DNA of 64,000 nucleotides from UBA1181 sp963619325 (GTDB lineage Bacteria; Bacteroidota; Bacteroidia; Bacteroidales; Paludibacteraceae): NCBI GenBank assembly GCA_963619325.1, contig CAVEVQ010000003.1, positions 1-64,000 on the forward strand. Reading direction: 5' to 3'. Below the pieces are notes generated by a model, which had not been told where the DNA came from, did no database searches, and saw only the letters and a list, made by a program, of their open reading frames with translations. Of the stretch, positions 8,695 through 16,970 are shown piece by piece (within the stretch, counting starts at the first letter, position 1; every line of letters starts with the position of its first letter). The position numbers and the translations under genes are program-made.

Positions 8695-9765
8695 TTATTT
8701 CAGAGAACAACGAAGTGCTTCATACGCTTTCGCCATCTCTCGAGCATGAAGCTCAATCTCATCTTGAATATATTGAGGAGACAAAACAATAAGACTCGCA
8801 CCACACGATGAGAGTTCTCGTATTAATTCATAGTTATATTTGCAATCTATTGAGAAAAATGATCCTTCAACATCTTTTAAAGAAGGATATTGCTTTCGAA
8901 GTGTCTCTTCTTCTTGCTTAAGGTATCGCTGAGACTCGTGCAAAGGTTTCGTCCGCACATAGCAAGATTGCAACGAAGACGCCCAAAAAACAATATGTTC
9001 AACGGGTTTGTCATCTCCCAAATTGGTTACGCCGATAATGTCCTCAAAATAGGCTTCCTTTTCACCTGTATATTCTACATATTCATAAGACGGCAAAGGA
9101 GTCAAATCCTTGATTCGGTCTAAAGCAAAGCATACGAGTCCATCTTTCCCATACGGGATGCCGAAAACGAACCACCTTCGATTGTGTTCTTTCAAAAAAG
9201 TCGGAGAAATCTGATATGTTTTGATATTTCCTATTTCAACAAACTTCTCATACTTCAGTTCTACCACCACCTTGTGAGAAATGGCTGAAAACACCTCGCC
9301 GATACGATTTGTGTTCATCAGCGGGTTTTTGTCTATCAAGACAATTTTCTCAGGATACGACTCGTCTAAGTCCTTCCGCATCTCTTCTAAAGCCTCAAAT
9401 TCCGGTAGTCCGTCGAACTGACCGATCATTGTGAGCAACTGCGACATTAGATATTTCTCATCATCGGTCATTTCTTTTTTAAAAATAGAGAAAGTAGGCG
9501 AAGGATAACGCAAACACCGTTTCTTGAAAAATCTTCCCAGTATATTTCTTGCATTTACAGAAACTCGTTCAATCGGTGTTATCGTCTCTTCAAGATACGC
9601 AATATCTTTCTCTACGCAGCGACGTGTAACAGGTAATATATCCATTCCCGCAAGACGCCTGTTCATTTCAGCTGTAAGGTCGTTTAACGAATATTGGTGA
9701 TGCCTATCACTTAGCAATTCATCCAATATCCGGTATCGAGTAAAGGCATTTTTATTATTAGGCAT
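8695..9765 (-). CDS. WYL-domain transcriptional regulator
   Basis: 356-residue protein with an N-terminal winged helix-turn-helix (YRILDELLSDRH, about 9-60) and a WYL domain (about 165-235; VVELKYEKFVEIGNIKTYQI, then RRWFVFGI and ALDRIKDL). WYL proteins are ligand-responsive DNA-binding regulators, some binding nucleotides or nucleic acid. A C-terminal WCX-like extension reaches the end. It starts 12 bp after the TPR gene and closes the seven-gene operon, so it may autoregulate it; target and ligand are unknown. Confidence 0.88.
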   Translation of the reverse strand: MPNNKNAFTRYRILDELLSDRHHQYSLNDLTAEMNRRLAGMDILPVTRRCVEKDIAYLEETITPIERVSVNARNILGRFFKKRCLRYPSPTFSIFKKEMTDDEKYLMSQLLTMIGQFDGLPEFEALEEMRKDLDESYPEKIVLIDKNPLMNTNRIGEVFSAISHKVVVELKYEKFVEIGNIKTYQISPTFLKEHNRRWFVFGIPYGKDGLVCFALDRIKDLTPLPSYEYVEYTGEKEAYFEDIIGVTNLGDDKPVEHIVFWASSLQSCYVRTKPLHESQRYLKQEEETLRKQYPSLKDVEGSFFSIDCKYNYELIRELSSCGASLIVLSPQYIQDEIELHAREMAKAYEALRCSLK

Positions 9766-9777
9766 CTTGAGGAAAAA

Positions 9778-10437
9778 CTATTTGCAAACCTTCAAACCTT
9801 GTAAAGCGGAAGCACTGCTCGGTTGAATCAGCAAAGCCTGACTAAAAAGCTGACGTGCTTTTTCAATATTTTTCAAGTAGTAGTTGTTCCAAGCGGAAAG
9901 TATCACAATATCATAGTCGAATGGATAATTAGCCTCAATCTTATTGAAATAAGGCGCGGCCTTTTCATATTCTCCCACGTTGTAGAACATCAAACCACGG
10001 TAGTAATTGGCTTTACTATTATTAGGATCCAATTTTAAAATCGCATCATATTGCGAGGCGACACGCTTCCATTCTTTCAACTTGGCGGCTGGCAAGACAT
10101 AACCAAAGCGAGCTTCTATCGAATTAGGACGCATTTGAATGCTTTTCGCATAACGCAACATTGACGTTTTATATTCTCCCTTATTGTAATAGAGCCACCC
10201 CAAACGCAGGTTGACCGCATAGGAATCTTCTTTGAGAGCCAATAAAACATCTATCCCTTGTGAGTAATCCTTAGACGACTCATATTCATAACTTTTACGA
10301 AAAGCTGCTGCTCTTTTCTGCACACCCTCCCCTTGCGAAAACGACGCTAAAGACGTCGCCAACACAAAAAAGAAAGTAGTCAAAATTCTTAAAAGATTTT
10401 TATTCCTTTTCTCTATGTAATCGTCTAAAAATTCCAT
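9778..10437 (-). CDS. Exported TPR-repeat protein
   Basis: 219-residue protein with a hydrophobic stretch near the N-terminus (about 16-33, ending SLASFSQ) that looks like a late-starting signal peptide. The rest is tetratricopeptide repeats (LRLGWLYYNKGEYKTSMLRY, ANYYRGLMFYNVGEYEKAAP, LSAWNNYYLKNIEKARQLF). TPR proteins scaffold other proteins, so it may pair with the outer-membrane protein encoded just upstream, whose 3' end it overlaps by 13 bp. No enzymatic motif is visible. Confidence 0.82.
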   Translation of the reverse strand: MEFLDDYIEKRNKNLLRILTTFFFVLATSLASFSQGEGVQKRAAAFRKSYEYESSKDYSQGIDVLLALKEDSYAVNLRLGWLYYNKGEYKTSMLRYAKSIQMRPNSIEARFGYVLPAAKLKEWKRVASQYDAILKLDPNNSKANYYRGLMFYNVGEYEKAAPYFNKIEANYPFDYDIVILSAWNNYYLKNIEKARQLFSQALLIQPSSASALQGLKVCK

Positions 10438-11906
10438 TTTACCCCCATTGACAAAAGATGATCAGAGACATCCTCTTGAATTTCATAAAAATCATTGTCA
10501 CTCACATTGACTGCCGAACTAACTCGCCGTGTCATTCTGTAAGTTAAATTAAACCTTAACATTTCGGAAAGCACAATATAAGCAGACAACGAGGCTCTGT
10601 ACTTTGTGTTTTCATTGGTCAAAGATACAATATTTGCATCAGAATCTTCATAACCTTTTTGATTACCTACTAAAAAAGATGCTTCTAACCATAAAAACCG
10701 AGTGGTTTTCACACCGATAATCTCCTCAATGATTGGGAAATTCTCAAATTTGTTTGAATTTTTGCGAATAAAGTCTTTGGAATTATTAGAATTATCGTTT
10801 CTCAATAGAGCAGCGACCTTCGTCTTCAGATAGAAATCTAAATTTCCCATTGGCATCCATAAAAATGACGTTCCAAACTGCGATACATTGTAGCTCCAAT
10901 ATCGAAGATAAGAGGCACGAAAAGAGAAAGCAAACTGATTGTAGGTCTTATATAGCGACAATCCCACTAAATAGTAAGGTTTTGTAATCTCTTCTACGGA
11001 AGAAATGTATTTTGATTGAAAGTCTTTATTCACATCCCCACTAAAAAGTTTCTCAGATTCATTTTTCAAAAAATTATCGCCTCCACCTTCATACACATTT
11101 AGGTCTGTGGCTGTTGTGTCAATAATATAACGTGGCAATGTCCTGTTCATCAAGATGAAACGTCCGAAGACAGAAATTGTGAAATTCTTAGGCAATAAAA
11201 AGCAAGACTCCAGACCATACCCCACATGCCTATCCTTCACCTCTAAAGAAAATTGCCGTTGCATAGTTTTCGTGCTTTCAGCATTATTTCCAAACTCTAT
11301 ATCCGTCTCTTCATTGGCAGAAGAGACATCAAAATAAGAGGTGTAAGGAGAATTTTGGAATTCCAACGTATGCTTGAAACGACAAACAGAACCTACATCG
11401 TGTGAAAAAGAACCTCTCACTTCCCAATATTCACCTGCATCATAATAATAGGAAGAGGAATAATTCATTGCCTCATGCGTTTTACTCGCTTCATGCGACC
11501 AAGCTCCTTCTATCAACAAAGTCTTTGGCGTTGAATATTGTTTCACCGGACTCCTTCGATTGAGCCACTGCGACACATCATAAAAGAGTTTAGTACTTTG
11601 CGCATCATACGGGTTCTCTGCATAGACTTTTGATAGATGTTCATACGCTTTCGCATAATTTTTCATCTCAATCCAAGATTGCGCAATCCAATATTCCTTC
11701 TGCAACGCATTCTCGGCAGAATCCAACAACGTTACATCATTCCACAAAAACTCATAGGTGTCTTCTTTTGAATATTCACCCAAAGTGCTGTCTCTCATTT
11801 GCGAGTATCCTAAAACATCAAGCATAAGAAACGCTATCAGCACAAGCAACTTATGCAACTGATTCGCTTGCAAAGACTCCTTTTTATGCAATTTTTCCGA
11901 ATTCAT
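10425..11906 (-). CDS. Probable outer-membrane beta-barrel protein with N-terminal TPR-like segment
   Basis: 493-residue protein. A signal peptide-like segment (about 18-36, ending VLGYSQ) is followed by a helical TPR-like region (about 60-120) and then alternating amphipathic beta-strands to the C-terminus, which ends MGVKWNF with a terminal aromatic residue, as in Bacteroidetes outer-membrane barrels. The plan resembles YaiO-like proteins, but I cannot confirm that family. It lies 8 bp after the transporter-peptidase gene and overlaps the TPR gene; the three may form an envelope-spanning unit. Function unknown. Confidence 0.75.
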   Translation of the reverse strand: MNSEKLHKKESLQANQLHKLLVLIAFLMLDVLGYSQMRDSTLGEYSKEDTYEFLWNDVTLLDSAENALQKEYWIAQSWIEMKNYAKAYEHLSKVYAENPYDAQSTKLFYDVSQWLNRRSPVKQYSTPKTLLIEGAWSHEASKTHEAMNYSSSYYYDAGEYWEVRGSFSHDVGSVCRFKHTLEFQNSPYTSYFDVSSANEETDIEFGNNAESTKTMQRQFSLEVKDRHVGYGLESCFLLPKNFTISVFGRFILMNRTLPRYIIDTTATDLNVYEGGGDNFLKNESEKLFSGDVNKDFQSKYISSVEEITKPYYLVGLSLYKTYNQFAFSFRASYLRYWSYNVSQFGTSFLWMPMGNLDFYLKTKVAALLRNDNSNNSKDFIRKNSNKFENFPIIEEIIGVKTTRFLWLEASFLVGNQKGYEDSDANIVSLTNENTKYRASLSAYIVLSEMLRFNLTYRMTRRVSSAVNVSDNDFYEIQEDVSDHLLSMGVKWNF

Positions 11907-11914
11907 ACATTCTC

Positions 11915-14092
11915 CTACTTGATGTTCAGTCTAATATTCCACTCCCTACTTTCACTTTTTTTCTTTTCTGAGACTTCTATTTTTCGTACCGCCCCATCTT
12001 GCGTTACCGTCACAAAATCGAAAGACTGCGTCACATATTTAAAAGTCTTTTTTTCGCAATGCGACCTAAAGTCAGAGCCATCACTCGTTGCCTTGAACCT
12101 ATAATCCATAAACGAGAAATAGGGAGCAAGGAAATCCTGTAACAAACCCACCAAGCCGAATGGCTTCAGAGTAAGTGGCATAGCCTCCTCCAACACATAT
12201 TTTTCAGATAAGAATAGAACCCTATAATTAGAAAGGAAGAAATAAAAGAGATTAGATTTTTGAGTGCCTACATAACGTTGAAAACAGAAATCTCCATTTC
12301 TAAGCGAGAACCACGCCTTCGCTTTCGTCTCCCAGCAATAAAGAAGCGTGTAACCATACTCCGTGCAAACCTGCCACGTCTCCTCACCATAAATATCAGA
12401 AATAGCCGTCATACACATTCCAACACGCAGGTTATAGTTCTGCGCAATCTGTTCATCTCGAACAAAATTCTCCACCACCTGGTTTTCTACAGGAATTCCT
12501 ACTAAACATGGAGAATTAGTTAATCCGCCACGACTCAAGTAATTAGACAAGGGATAAGAGAAAGTAGGCGCACCAACGTATGCCTCCGTCTGGAATTGAA
12601 AATGAAGATGCGGAAATGGAGACAAACCGGAATTACCACACAAACCCAACAGATCGCCCATCCGAACACCATCACCCAACTTGCAGCGAACAGAACCTTT
12701 TTGCAGATGAGCGACAACAGAATACAATTCGTCTGTATGCTTCAAAACCACATAATTTCCCCAATTTTGAGCTCGATTCTCTACTCCTATCTCATTGTCT
12801 TCCACGTCATTACAAACAGCAACCACCTCACCATTCCCCACTGCAATGACAGGTTTGCCAAAACAATAATAATCCTTGACACACAAACCATCTCCTTTGT
12901 ACTGTCTGTCTTCATACTCTATAATGAAATCCAAGGCATGTTGCCAAAGACCCTTGTGTGTATAAGCCCCATTATAGCCTTGAGAAACCTTCCATTCTCC
13001 CATAAAAGGCAGACTGAATGGCGCATAATACAGATAGTCAAAACGTTTAACATTCACTAAGTTATAGTAGACATTTTCTTCTGGCGTAGCCTCAACGAAA
13101 AAAGAAAAATAAGGCGGATTTTTTGTAGATGTCCTATTTCTCAACGTAAATAGGAAAAGTAGACAAACCACGCAGAATGCCAAAGAATAGGTTGGCAGCA
13201 TGAAGTAGGAAAGCAAACGATGAGAAGAATAGACCACAAGAAATTGAGGCGGAACTAAAAGCAGTATCCACAAAAGCGTAGATTTTGATGAGACAAGATA
13301 GCAACCACCCACCGCCATTGCCGTGAAAATGAAATTAAATCCAAAATACACAAAAGGTACATGGAACATCTCAAAGTTGAACACTTCATACACGAAATAG
13401 GCAAACAAAAAACCTATCAACGACATTGTGGCAGATATACGGGAAAACAATAGCAGCGAAATCGCCAACAATAGACCTGTGAAGTAGTTTGCTTGAAAGA
13501 AAATATACCCCAAACTAGTAAAGAAAAGAAGCAATGGTCGTGGCAGATTCTGCCAAAATGGAAGGCTGGAAAGTTGCTCCACCCAAAAGAACGGTTTGTT
13601 CTGCATCTGTAAAAAATCAAATCCTGCCTCGCAAGCTTCAAACTGTTGGAAAACCAGCAAAACAAGCCATAGACAAAGTAGAAACGGTATGCAAAGAGAC
13701 GGCAAACCATATTTTTGGAACATCGTCTCTAACGAAACCGTCAGTAGCAAAACCACCACAGAAACGGCAAAAACCAACGAAATCAAAGTCGCATTATAGG
13801 GGAACAACGCACCTAACGCATTTCCCACCAAGACGGCATTGAAGCCATAGAGTCCTATTTGTGTTTTATAACGATTGAGTTCTAATGAAATTGCAAAAGC
13901 ATTGACCAACATACAGCAGAACAAGCCGCACAGACCCTGCGAAGGATAAAACATCGTCAGGACAAGCAAAAAAACACCTAACCAACTGCTCCGCGAGAAA
14001 AAAGTCGCAGCATAACTATTGGCTATACTCTGAAGGAAAAAAACAACCTCTTCCGTCAATCCTTCTTTTTCTATCTTCGTTTCAACTTCCAT
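11915..14092 (-). CDS. Urea-transporter-like membrane domain fused to an M23 metallopeptidase
   Basis: 725-residue fusion. Residues about 25-320 form roughly ten hydrophobic helices with urea-transporter (UT) family features, including GLYGFNAVLVGNALG near residue 90 and a second YFGFNFIFTAMAVGG block near 255, matching the internal duplication of UT channels. Residues about 380-540 form an M23/LytM domain with zinc motifs intact: HALDF (about 396), SVVAHL and HLHFQFQ (about 505). The last 170 residues are unassigned. Urea itself is unlikely to be the point: no urease lies nearby and the partners are a ligase and a decarboxylase. A similar fusion is known from Bacteroidota genomes without an assigned role. 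Confidence 0.85.
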   Translation of the reverse strand: MEVETKIEKEGLTEEVVFFLQSIANSYAATFFSRSSWLGVFLLVLTMFYPSQGLCGLFCCMLVNAFAISLELNRYKTQIGLYGFNAVLVGNALGALFPYNATLISLVFAVSVVVLLLTVSLETMFQKYGLPSLCIPFLLCLWLVLLVFQQFEACEAGFDFLQMQNKPFFWVEQLSSLPFWQNLPRPLLLFFTSLGYIFFQANYFTGLLLAISLLLFSRISATMSLIGFLFAYFVYEVFNFEMFHVPFVYFGFNFIFTAMAVGGCYLVSSKSTLLWILLLVPPQFLVVYSSHRLLSYFMLPTYSLAFCVVCLLFLFTLRNRTSTKNPPYFSFFVEATPEENVYYNLVNVKRFDYLYYAPFSLPFMGEWKVSQGYNGAYTHKGLWQHALDFIIEYEDRQYKGDGLCVKDYYCFGKPVIAVGNGEVVAVCNDVEDNEIGVENRAQNWGNYVVLKHTDELYSVVAHLQKGSVRCKLGDGVRMGDLLGLCGNSGLSPFPHLHFQFQTEAYVGAPTFSYPLSNYLSRGGLTNSPCLVGIPVENQVVENFVRDEQIAQNYNLRVGMCMTAISDIYGEETWQVCTEYGYTLLYCWETKAKAWFSLRNGDFCFQRYVGTQKSNLFYFFLSNYRVLFLSEKYVLEEAMPLTLKPFGLVGLLQDFLAPYFSFMDYRFKATSDGSDFRSHCEKKTFKYVTQSFDFVTVTQDGAVRKIEVSEKKKSESREWNIRLNIK

Positions 14093-14098
14093 CCAATT

Positions 14099-15472
14099 CT
14101 ACTCTTCTTCTAAGCGCACCACATCCTCAAAAGTCTCCGACTTCCGCAGAATGGAGACATGCCCATCACAACCCACCATCACCACCGCCGGACGATAGCT
14201 GATAAACTGCATCCACTGCGTTACATTATACGCCCCAACATAATGAATCAGCAAAAGTCGCCCTCTGCTCAGCGGAGGCAAAGCCACTCGCTCTCTGATT
14301 ACATCTATGTTCATGCACAGAGGTCCTGTAAGATAGGTTTCCTCAACATAGCGAGAACTACTTCCAACAACAGAAATCTTATGATTATACCAATAGGAAG
14401 TGAAAAGGAGATTGACTCCAGCATCTATCACCATGTTCGTTCTTCCATCTGGCAAACGTTTGTTAGTCAACACTGTAGTAGCAAGATAGCCCGCATCGTC
14501 AATGAGCGCACGCCCCGTCTCCAACACCAACATCGGACGATGAGTCAACTCACCTTTCAATAACACTGACGTAATTGCTTCTGCATAATCATCAAACGAA
14601 GGCGCCAAATCCTCGCCATTCACATACGAACCTTTCAAAGAATTACGAGATGCAAAACCTCCTCCTAAATCAATGTATTTCAACGGGTTATTATACTCTC
14701 TTTCTATCCTGACAGCCAAATTCATCATTTTCTCAGCTGACTTTGCATAGGCGTCCACAGAGAGAACGAACGTGCCGATGTGACAATGAATGCCCTGCAA
14801 AGAAACATGTTCATTTGACATGACTAACTTGATGACATTCCAAGCCTCTCCATTCTCATAATTGAAGCCAAAACGATTCCAATGAGGATAAACTCCAACA
14901 TCTAAATTGACACGAACACCGACAGATGCGACTTTCTTTTCAGCTTCGGCAATCCTCACCAAACGATAAAACTCTAACAGATTATCAATGTGTATCAATG
15001 AGTTATTACGGACAGCCAATTTCAAATCGTCATCACTTTTGGATGGTCCATTGAAGATGATATGCGATGGATCACATCCATTCATTAATGCTTTCTGATA
15101 CTCAAAGCCTGAAACGACCTCCGCCCAACTACCTTCTTCATGAAATATCTTGCAAATCTTCGACAAGTAATTTGTCTTATACGACCACGCAAAAGACACA
15201 GACGGATATCGCGTCTTGAAAGCTCTTTGCGCATTCCGAATATTACTCCGCACCTGTTCCTCCGAAAAGATGAACAACGGAGAACCATACTGAGCTACCA
15301 GACTTTCTACGGCAAACCCATCAATATCCGTCTTCAAAGATACGACAGAAGCGTTACCCGACTTTCCCGGCATTGTTGGAACGATAAGAGATGCCATTGG
15401 CCGATTGTACAGTTTTCTTGTATCTATCTGATTCTCTGAATTATTAACCATTTCATTTCCTATCTGAACCAT
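14099..15472 (-). CDS. Fold type III PLP-dependent decarboxylase (DapDC/ornithine-decarboxylase-like)
   Basis: 457-residue enzyme of the alanine-racemase-fold decarboxylases. The PLP lysine lies in SFAWSYKTNY (about 95). HIGTF, DLGGGFASR and ETGRALIDDAG match phosphate- and dimer-site motifs, and GPLCMNID carries the active-site cysteine. Members remove a carboxylate from diaminopimelate, lysine, ornithine or conjugated amino acids. The usual dapDC context is absent, so the substrate may be a peptide or amino-acid conjugate made by the adjacent ATP-grasp enzyme. I chose the ATG at 15472, preceded by GAAAGGAGAGAGG; it overlaps the ligase gene by 20 bp. A longer frame to 15580 is unlikely. Confidence 0.9.
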   Translation of the reverse strand: MVQIGNEMVNNSENQIDTRKLYNRPMASLIVPTMPGKSGNASVVSLKTDIDGFAVESLVAQYGSPLFIFSEEQVRSNIRNAQRAFKTRYPSVSFAWSYKTNYLSKICKIFHEEGSWAEVVSGFEYQKALMNGCDPSHIIFNGPSKSDDDLKLAVRNNSLIHIDNLLEFYRLVRIAEAEKKVASVGVRVNLDVGVYPHWNRFGFNYENGEAWNVIKLVMSNEHVSLQGIHCHIGTFVLSVDAYAKSAEKMMNLAVRIEREYNNPLKYIDLGGGFASRNSLKGSYVNGEDLAPSFDDYAEAITSVLLKGELTHRPMLVLETGRALIDDAGYLATTVLTNKRLPDGRTNMVIDAGVNLLFTSYWYNHKISVVGSSSRYVEETYLTGPLCMNIDVIRERVALPPLSRGRLLLIHYVGAYNVTQWMQFISYRPAVVMVGCDGHVSILRKSETFEDVVRLEEE

Positions 15473-16553
15473 TTTCCTCTCTCCTTTCTGAGTGTTTCTC
15501 TCCCTTAACTGCGAAAGATCCATATTCATCATGTTCAACAACCATGTCCCACGAATAACGTACAAACATCTTGCCAACATCGTAGGTGTTATAAGGTTCT
15601 ATCTGCTCATTCATAGACATTTGCACAACCTGCTTAGGAATATTCTGACCGACAGCCGTAGCCAAATAAATCCATGCCGGGAATCGCGGATTTATTTCAA
15701 TAAGATAAAATACGCCATCCTCCCCTTTCATCAACTCCAACTCGAACGGTCCGCGCCATAAAGTTGCTTTCACAAAATCAGAGGCGAAAGTTCGCAGTTC
15801 CTCATCTTCAACAGAAATTCCCGACCATGCTTTCCCCTTTTCCGTAACATACATCTTACGCATTGCTACCATCGCCAACAAGTTTCCTTTTCCATCTCCA
15901 TTGCCAACAACATTAAACTCAGTTCCTGACACAAACTCCTGCACAATCACCGGATATCCCCATTTCATCGCTATATGATTGAAAAGACTCTCTGCCTGCG
16001 CGTAATTATATGCTATATACGCTTCATAATAACGACCTTTCACCACAACTGGATACTGAAACTCAGAGGAATATTTCAAAGTATAATTCTGATATTCTTG
16101 AAAAGAATGACAAGAAAAATAATGAGGGACATTTATTTTCATACTTTCAGCAAACCAGCTCAACTTATCTTTCTGGCGCAAATCAAATTGTGCTTCCGTC
16201 GGCAAAATCATACGAATACCCAACGAACGAAGTTGATCTGAAAGTTGAATGAAAGGGAAAAGCTCCGCATCTAAATTAGGAATCAAGACATTGATGTGTT
16301 CTTTCTTCTGTATATAAAGAAGACGATTAAACATCGCCTCTTCCCCCTCTGATGGATATGGTAATAAATAAGAAGAGTCAACCATATTGTTCATATAAGC
16401 CCCAGGTTCCAACGAACCATAGCACAAGCCGACTATACGAACACTCTCTCGAAATGCTTCACGAAGGCTACGAACCACAGGAACACCAGGACCTGGATTG
16501 TCCACGGCGTTCATGCCACTTACCGCTATCGTCAGTCTTTCTGCCTCTTTCAT
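15453..16553 (-). CDS. ATP-grasp ligase-like protein
   Basis: 366-residue protein with an N-terminal Rossmann-like pre-ATP-grasp domain (LTIAVSGMNAVDNPGPG, about 7-23) and an ATP-grasp domain: lysine strand QYPVVVKGR (about 175), hinge VQEFVSGTEFNV (about 210) and Mg2+-binding EINPRFPAW (about 285). It resembles carbamoyl-phosphate-synthase-type carboxylate-amine ligases that activate a carboxylate as acyl phosphate and join it to an amine. Partners are the PqqD-like protein 56 bp upstream and the overlapping decarboxylase. Substrate unknown. A TTG two codons earlier is the only alternative start close by. Confidence 0.88.
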   Translation of the reverse strand: MKEAERLTIAVSGMNAVDNPGPGVPVVRSLREAFRESVRIVGLCYGSLEPGAYMNNMVDSSYLLPYPSEGEEAMFNRLLYIQKKEHINVLIPNLDAELFPFIQLSDQLRSLGIRMILPTEAQFDLRQKDKLSWFAESMKINVPHYFSCHSFQEYQNYTLKYSSEFQYPVVVKGRYYEAYIAYNYAQAESLFNHIAMKWGYPVIVQEFVSGTEFNVVGNGDGKGNLLAMVAMRKMYVTEKGKAWSGISVEDEELRTFASDFVKATLWRGPFELELMKGEDGVFYLIEINPRFPAWIYLATAVGQNIPKQVVQMSMNEQIEPYNTYDVGKMFVRYSWDMVVEHDEYGSFAVKGEKHSERREENGSDRK

Positions 16554-16615
16554 ATCCAACAGTATTCTACAGTCATTTGCCGCCCTTCTGATTTGCCAAC
16601 TATAATCTTCCTTTT

Positions 16616-16864
16616 CTATTCCTCTACAATTCCCTTTTGATTAAGATAGAGAAAGAAATCGGACAAGTCAGAATATATGATTGAACGATCGTCTATCTGA
16701 TAATTTTCCACAATATAATCGGCTATACATTCCATGCTCCGATCCTCATCTTCAAGTAGCCTCAACAGTTCTACAGCGAGAGCGTTCAACGTGAAACTCT
16801 CCCCCGTTTTTCTATTGAAAACATAACCATCGTTACTGACAACACTACTTTTCGACAATTTCAT
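16616..16864 (-). CDS. PqqD-like small protein (peptide-chaperone fold)
   Basis: 82-residue protein with the order of PqqD/RRE domains: three short beta-strands (VSNDGYVFNRKTGESFTLN) followed by helices (ALAVELLRLLEDE, MECIADYIVENY, LSDFFLYLNQKGIVEE). PqqD-like domains bind precursor or carrier peptides and present them to enzymes. It is the first gene of the operon, with AGAGGAAAG just before the ATG. No precursor peptide gene is recognisable next to it. Family membership is moderately sure, role inferred. Confidence 0.78.
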   Translation of the reverse strand: MKLSKSSVVSNDGYVFNRKTGESFTLNALAVELLRLLEDEDRSMECIADYIVENYQIDDRSIIYSDLSDFFLYLNQKGIVEE

Positions 16865-16878
16865 ACTTTCCTCTTATG

Positions 16879-16923
16879 AAAAAAAAAATCCCTTAACAAA
16901 GATAAAAACCAAGTGCTAAGGGA
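16879..16923 (-). terminator. HTCS-gene terminator that also contains the next promoter element
   Basis: On the minus strand TCCCTTA and TAAGGGA (arms 16917-16923 and 16889-16895) form a hairpin followed by ten T residues (16888-16879). The loop contains TATCTTTG at 16904-16897, the -7 promoter element of the following operon. The stem is only 7 bp around a 21-nt loop, so termination may be partial. Confidence 0.65.
16897..16904 (-). promoter_or_regulatory. -7 promoter element of the PqqD/ATP-grasp operon
   Basis: TATCTTTG (read on the minus strand) matches TAnnTTTG, 32 bp before the PqqD-like ATG. No exact TTTG -33 box is seen at 19-20 bp; CTTGG lies nearer. It falls inside the loop of the upstream terminator hairpin. 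Confidence 0.5.
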
Positions 16924-16970
16924 AATACTAATTCCACGAAATGAAAGGATATTTAAGCGATTATAACATA

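Noticed and set aside
11915..14092. Calling this gene simply a urea transporter
   Set aside because: The UT-like half is real, but the M23 half, the missing urease and the operon partners argue against plain urea uptake.
14099..15472. Diaminopimelate decarboxylase (lysA)
   Set aside because: Active-site motifs fit the superfamily, but the neighbours (PqqD-like, ATP-grasp, UT-M23) are not lysine genes, so a specific LysA name is not supported.
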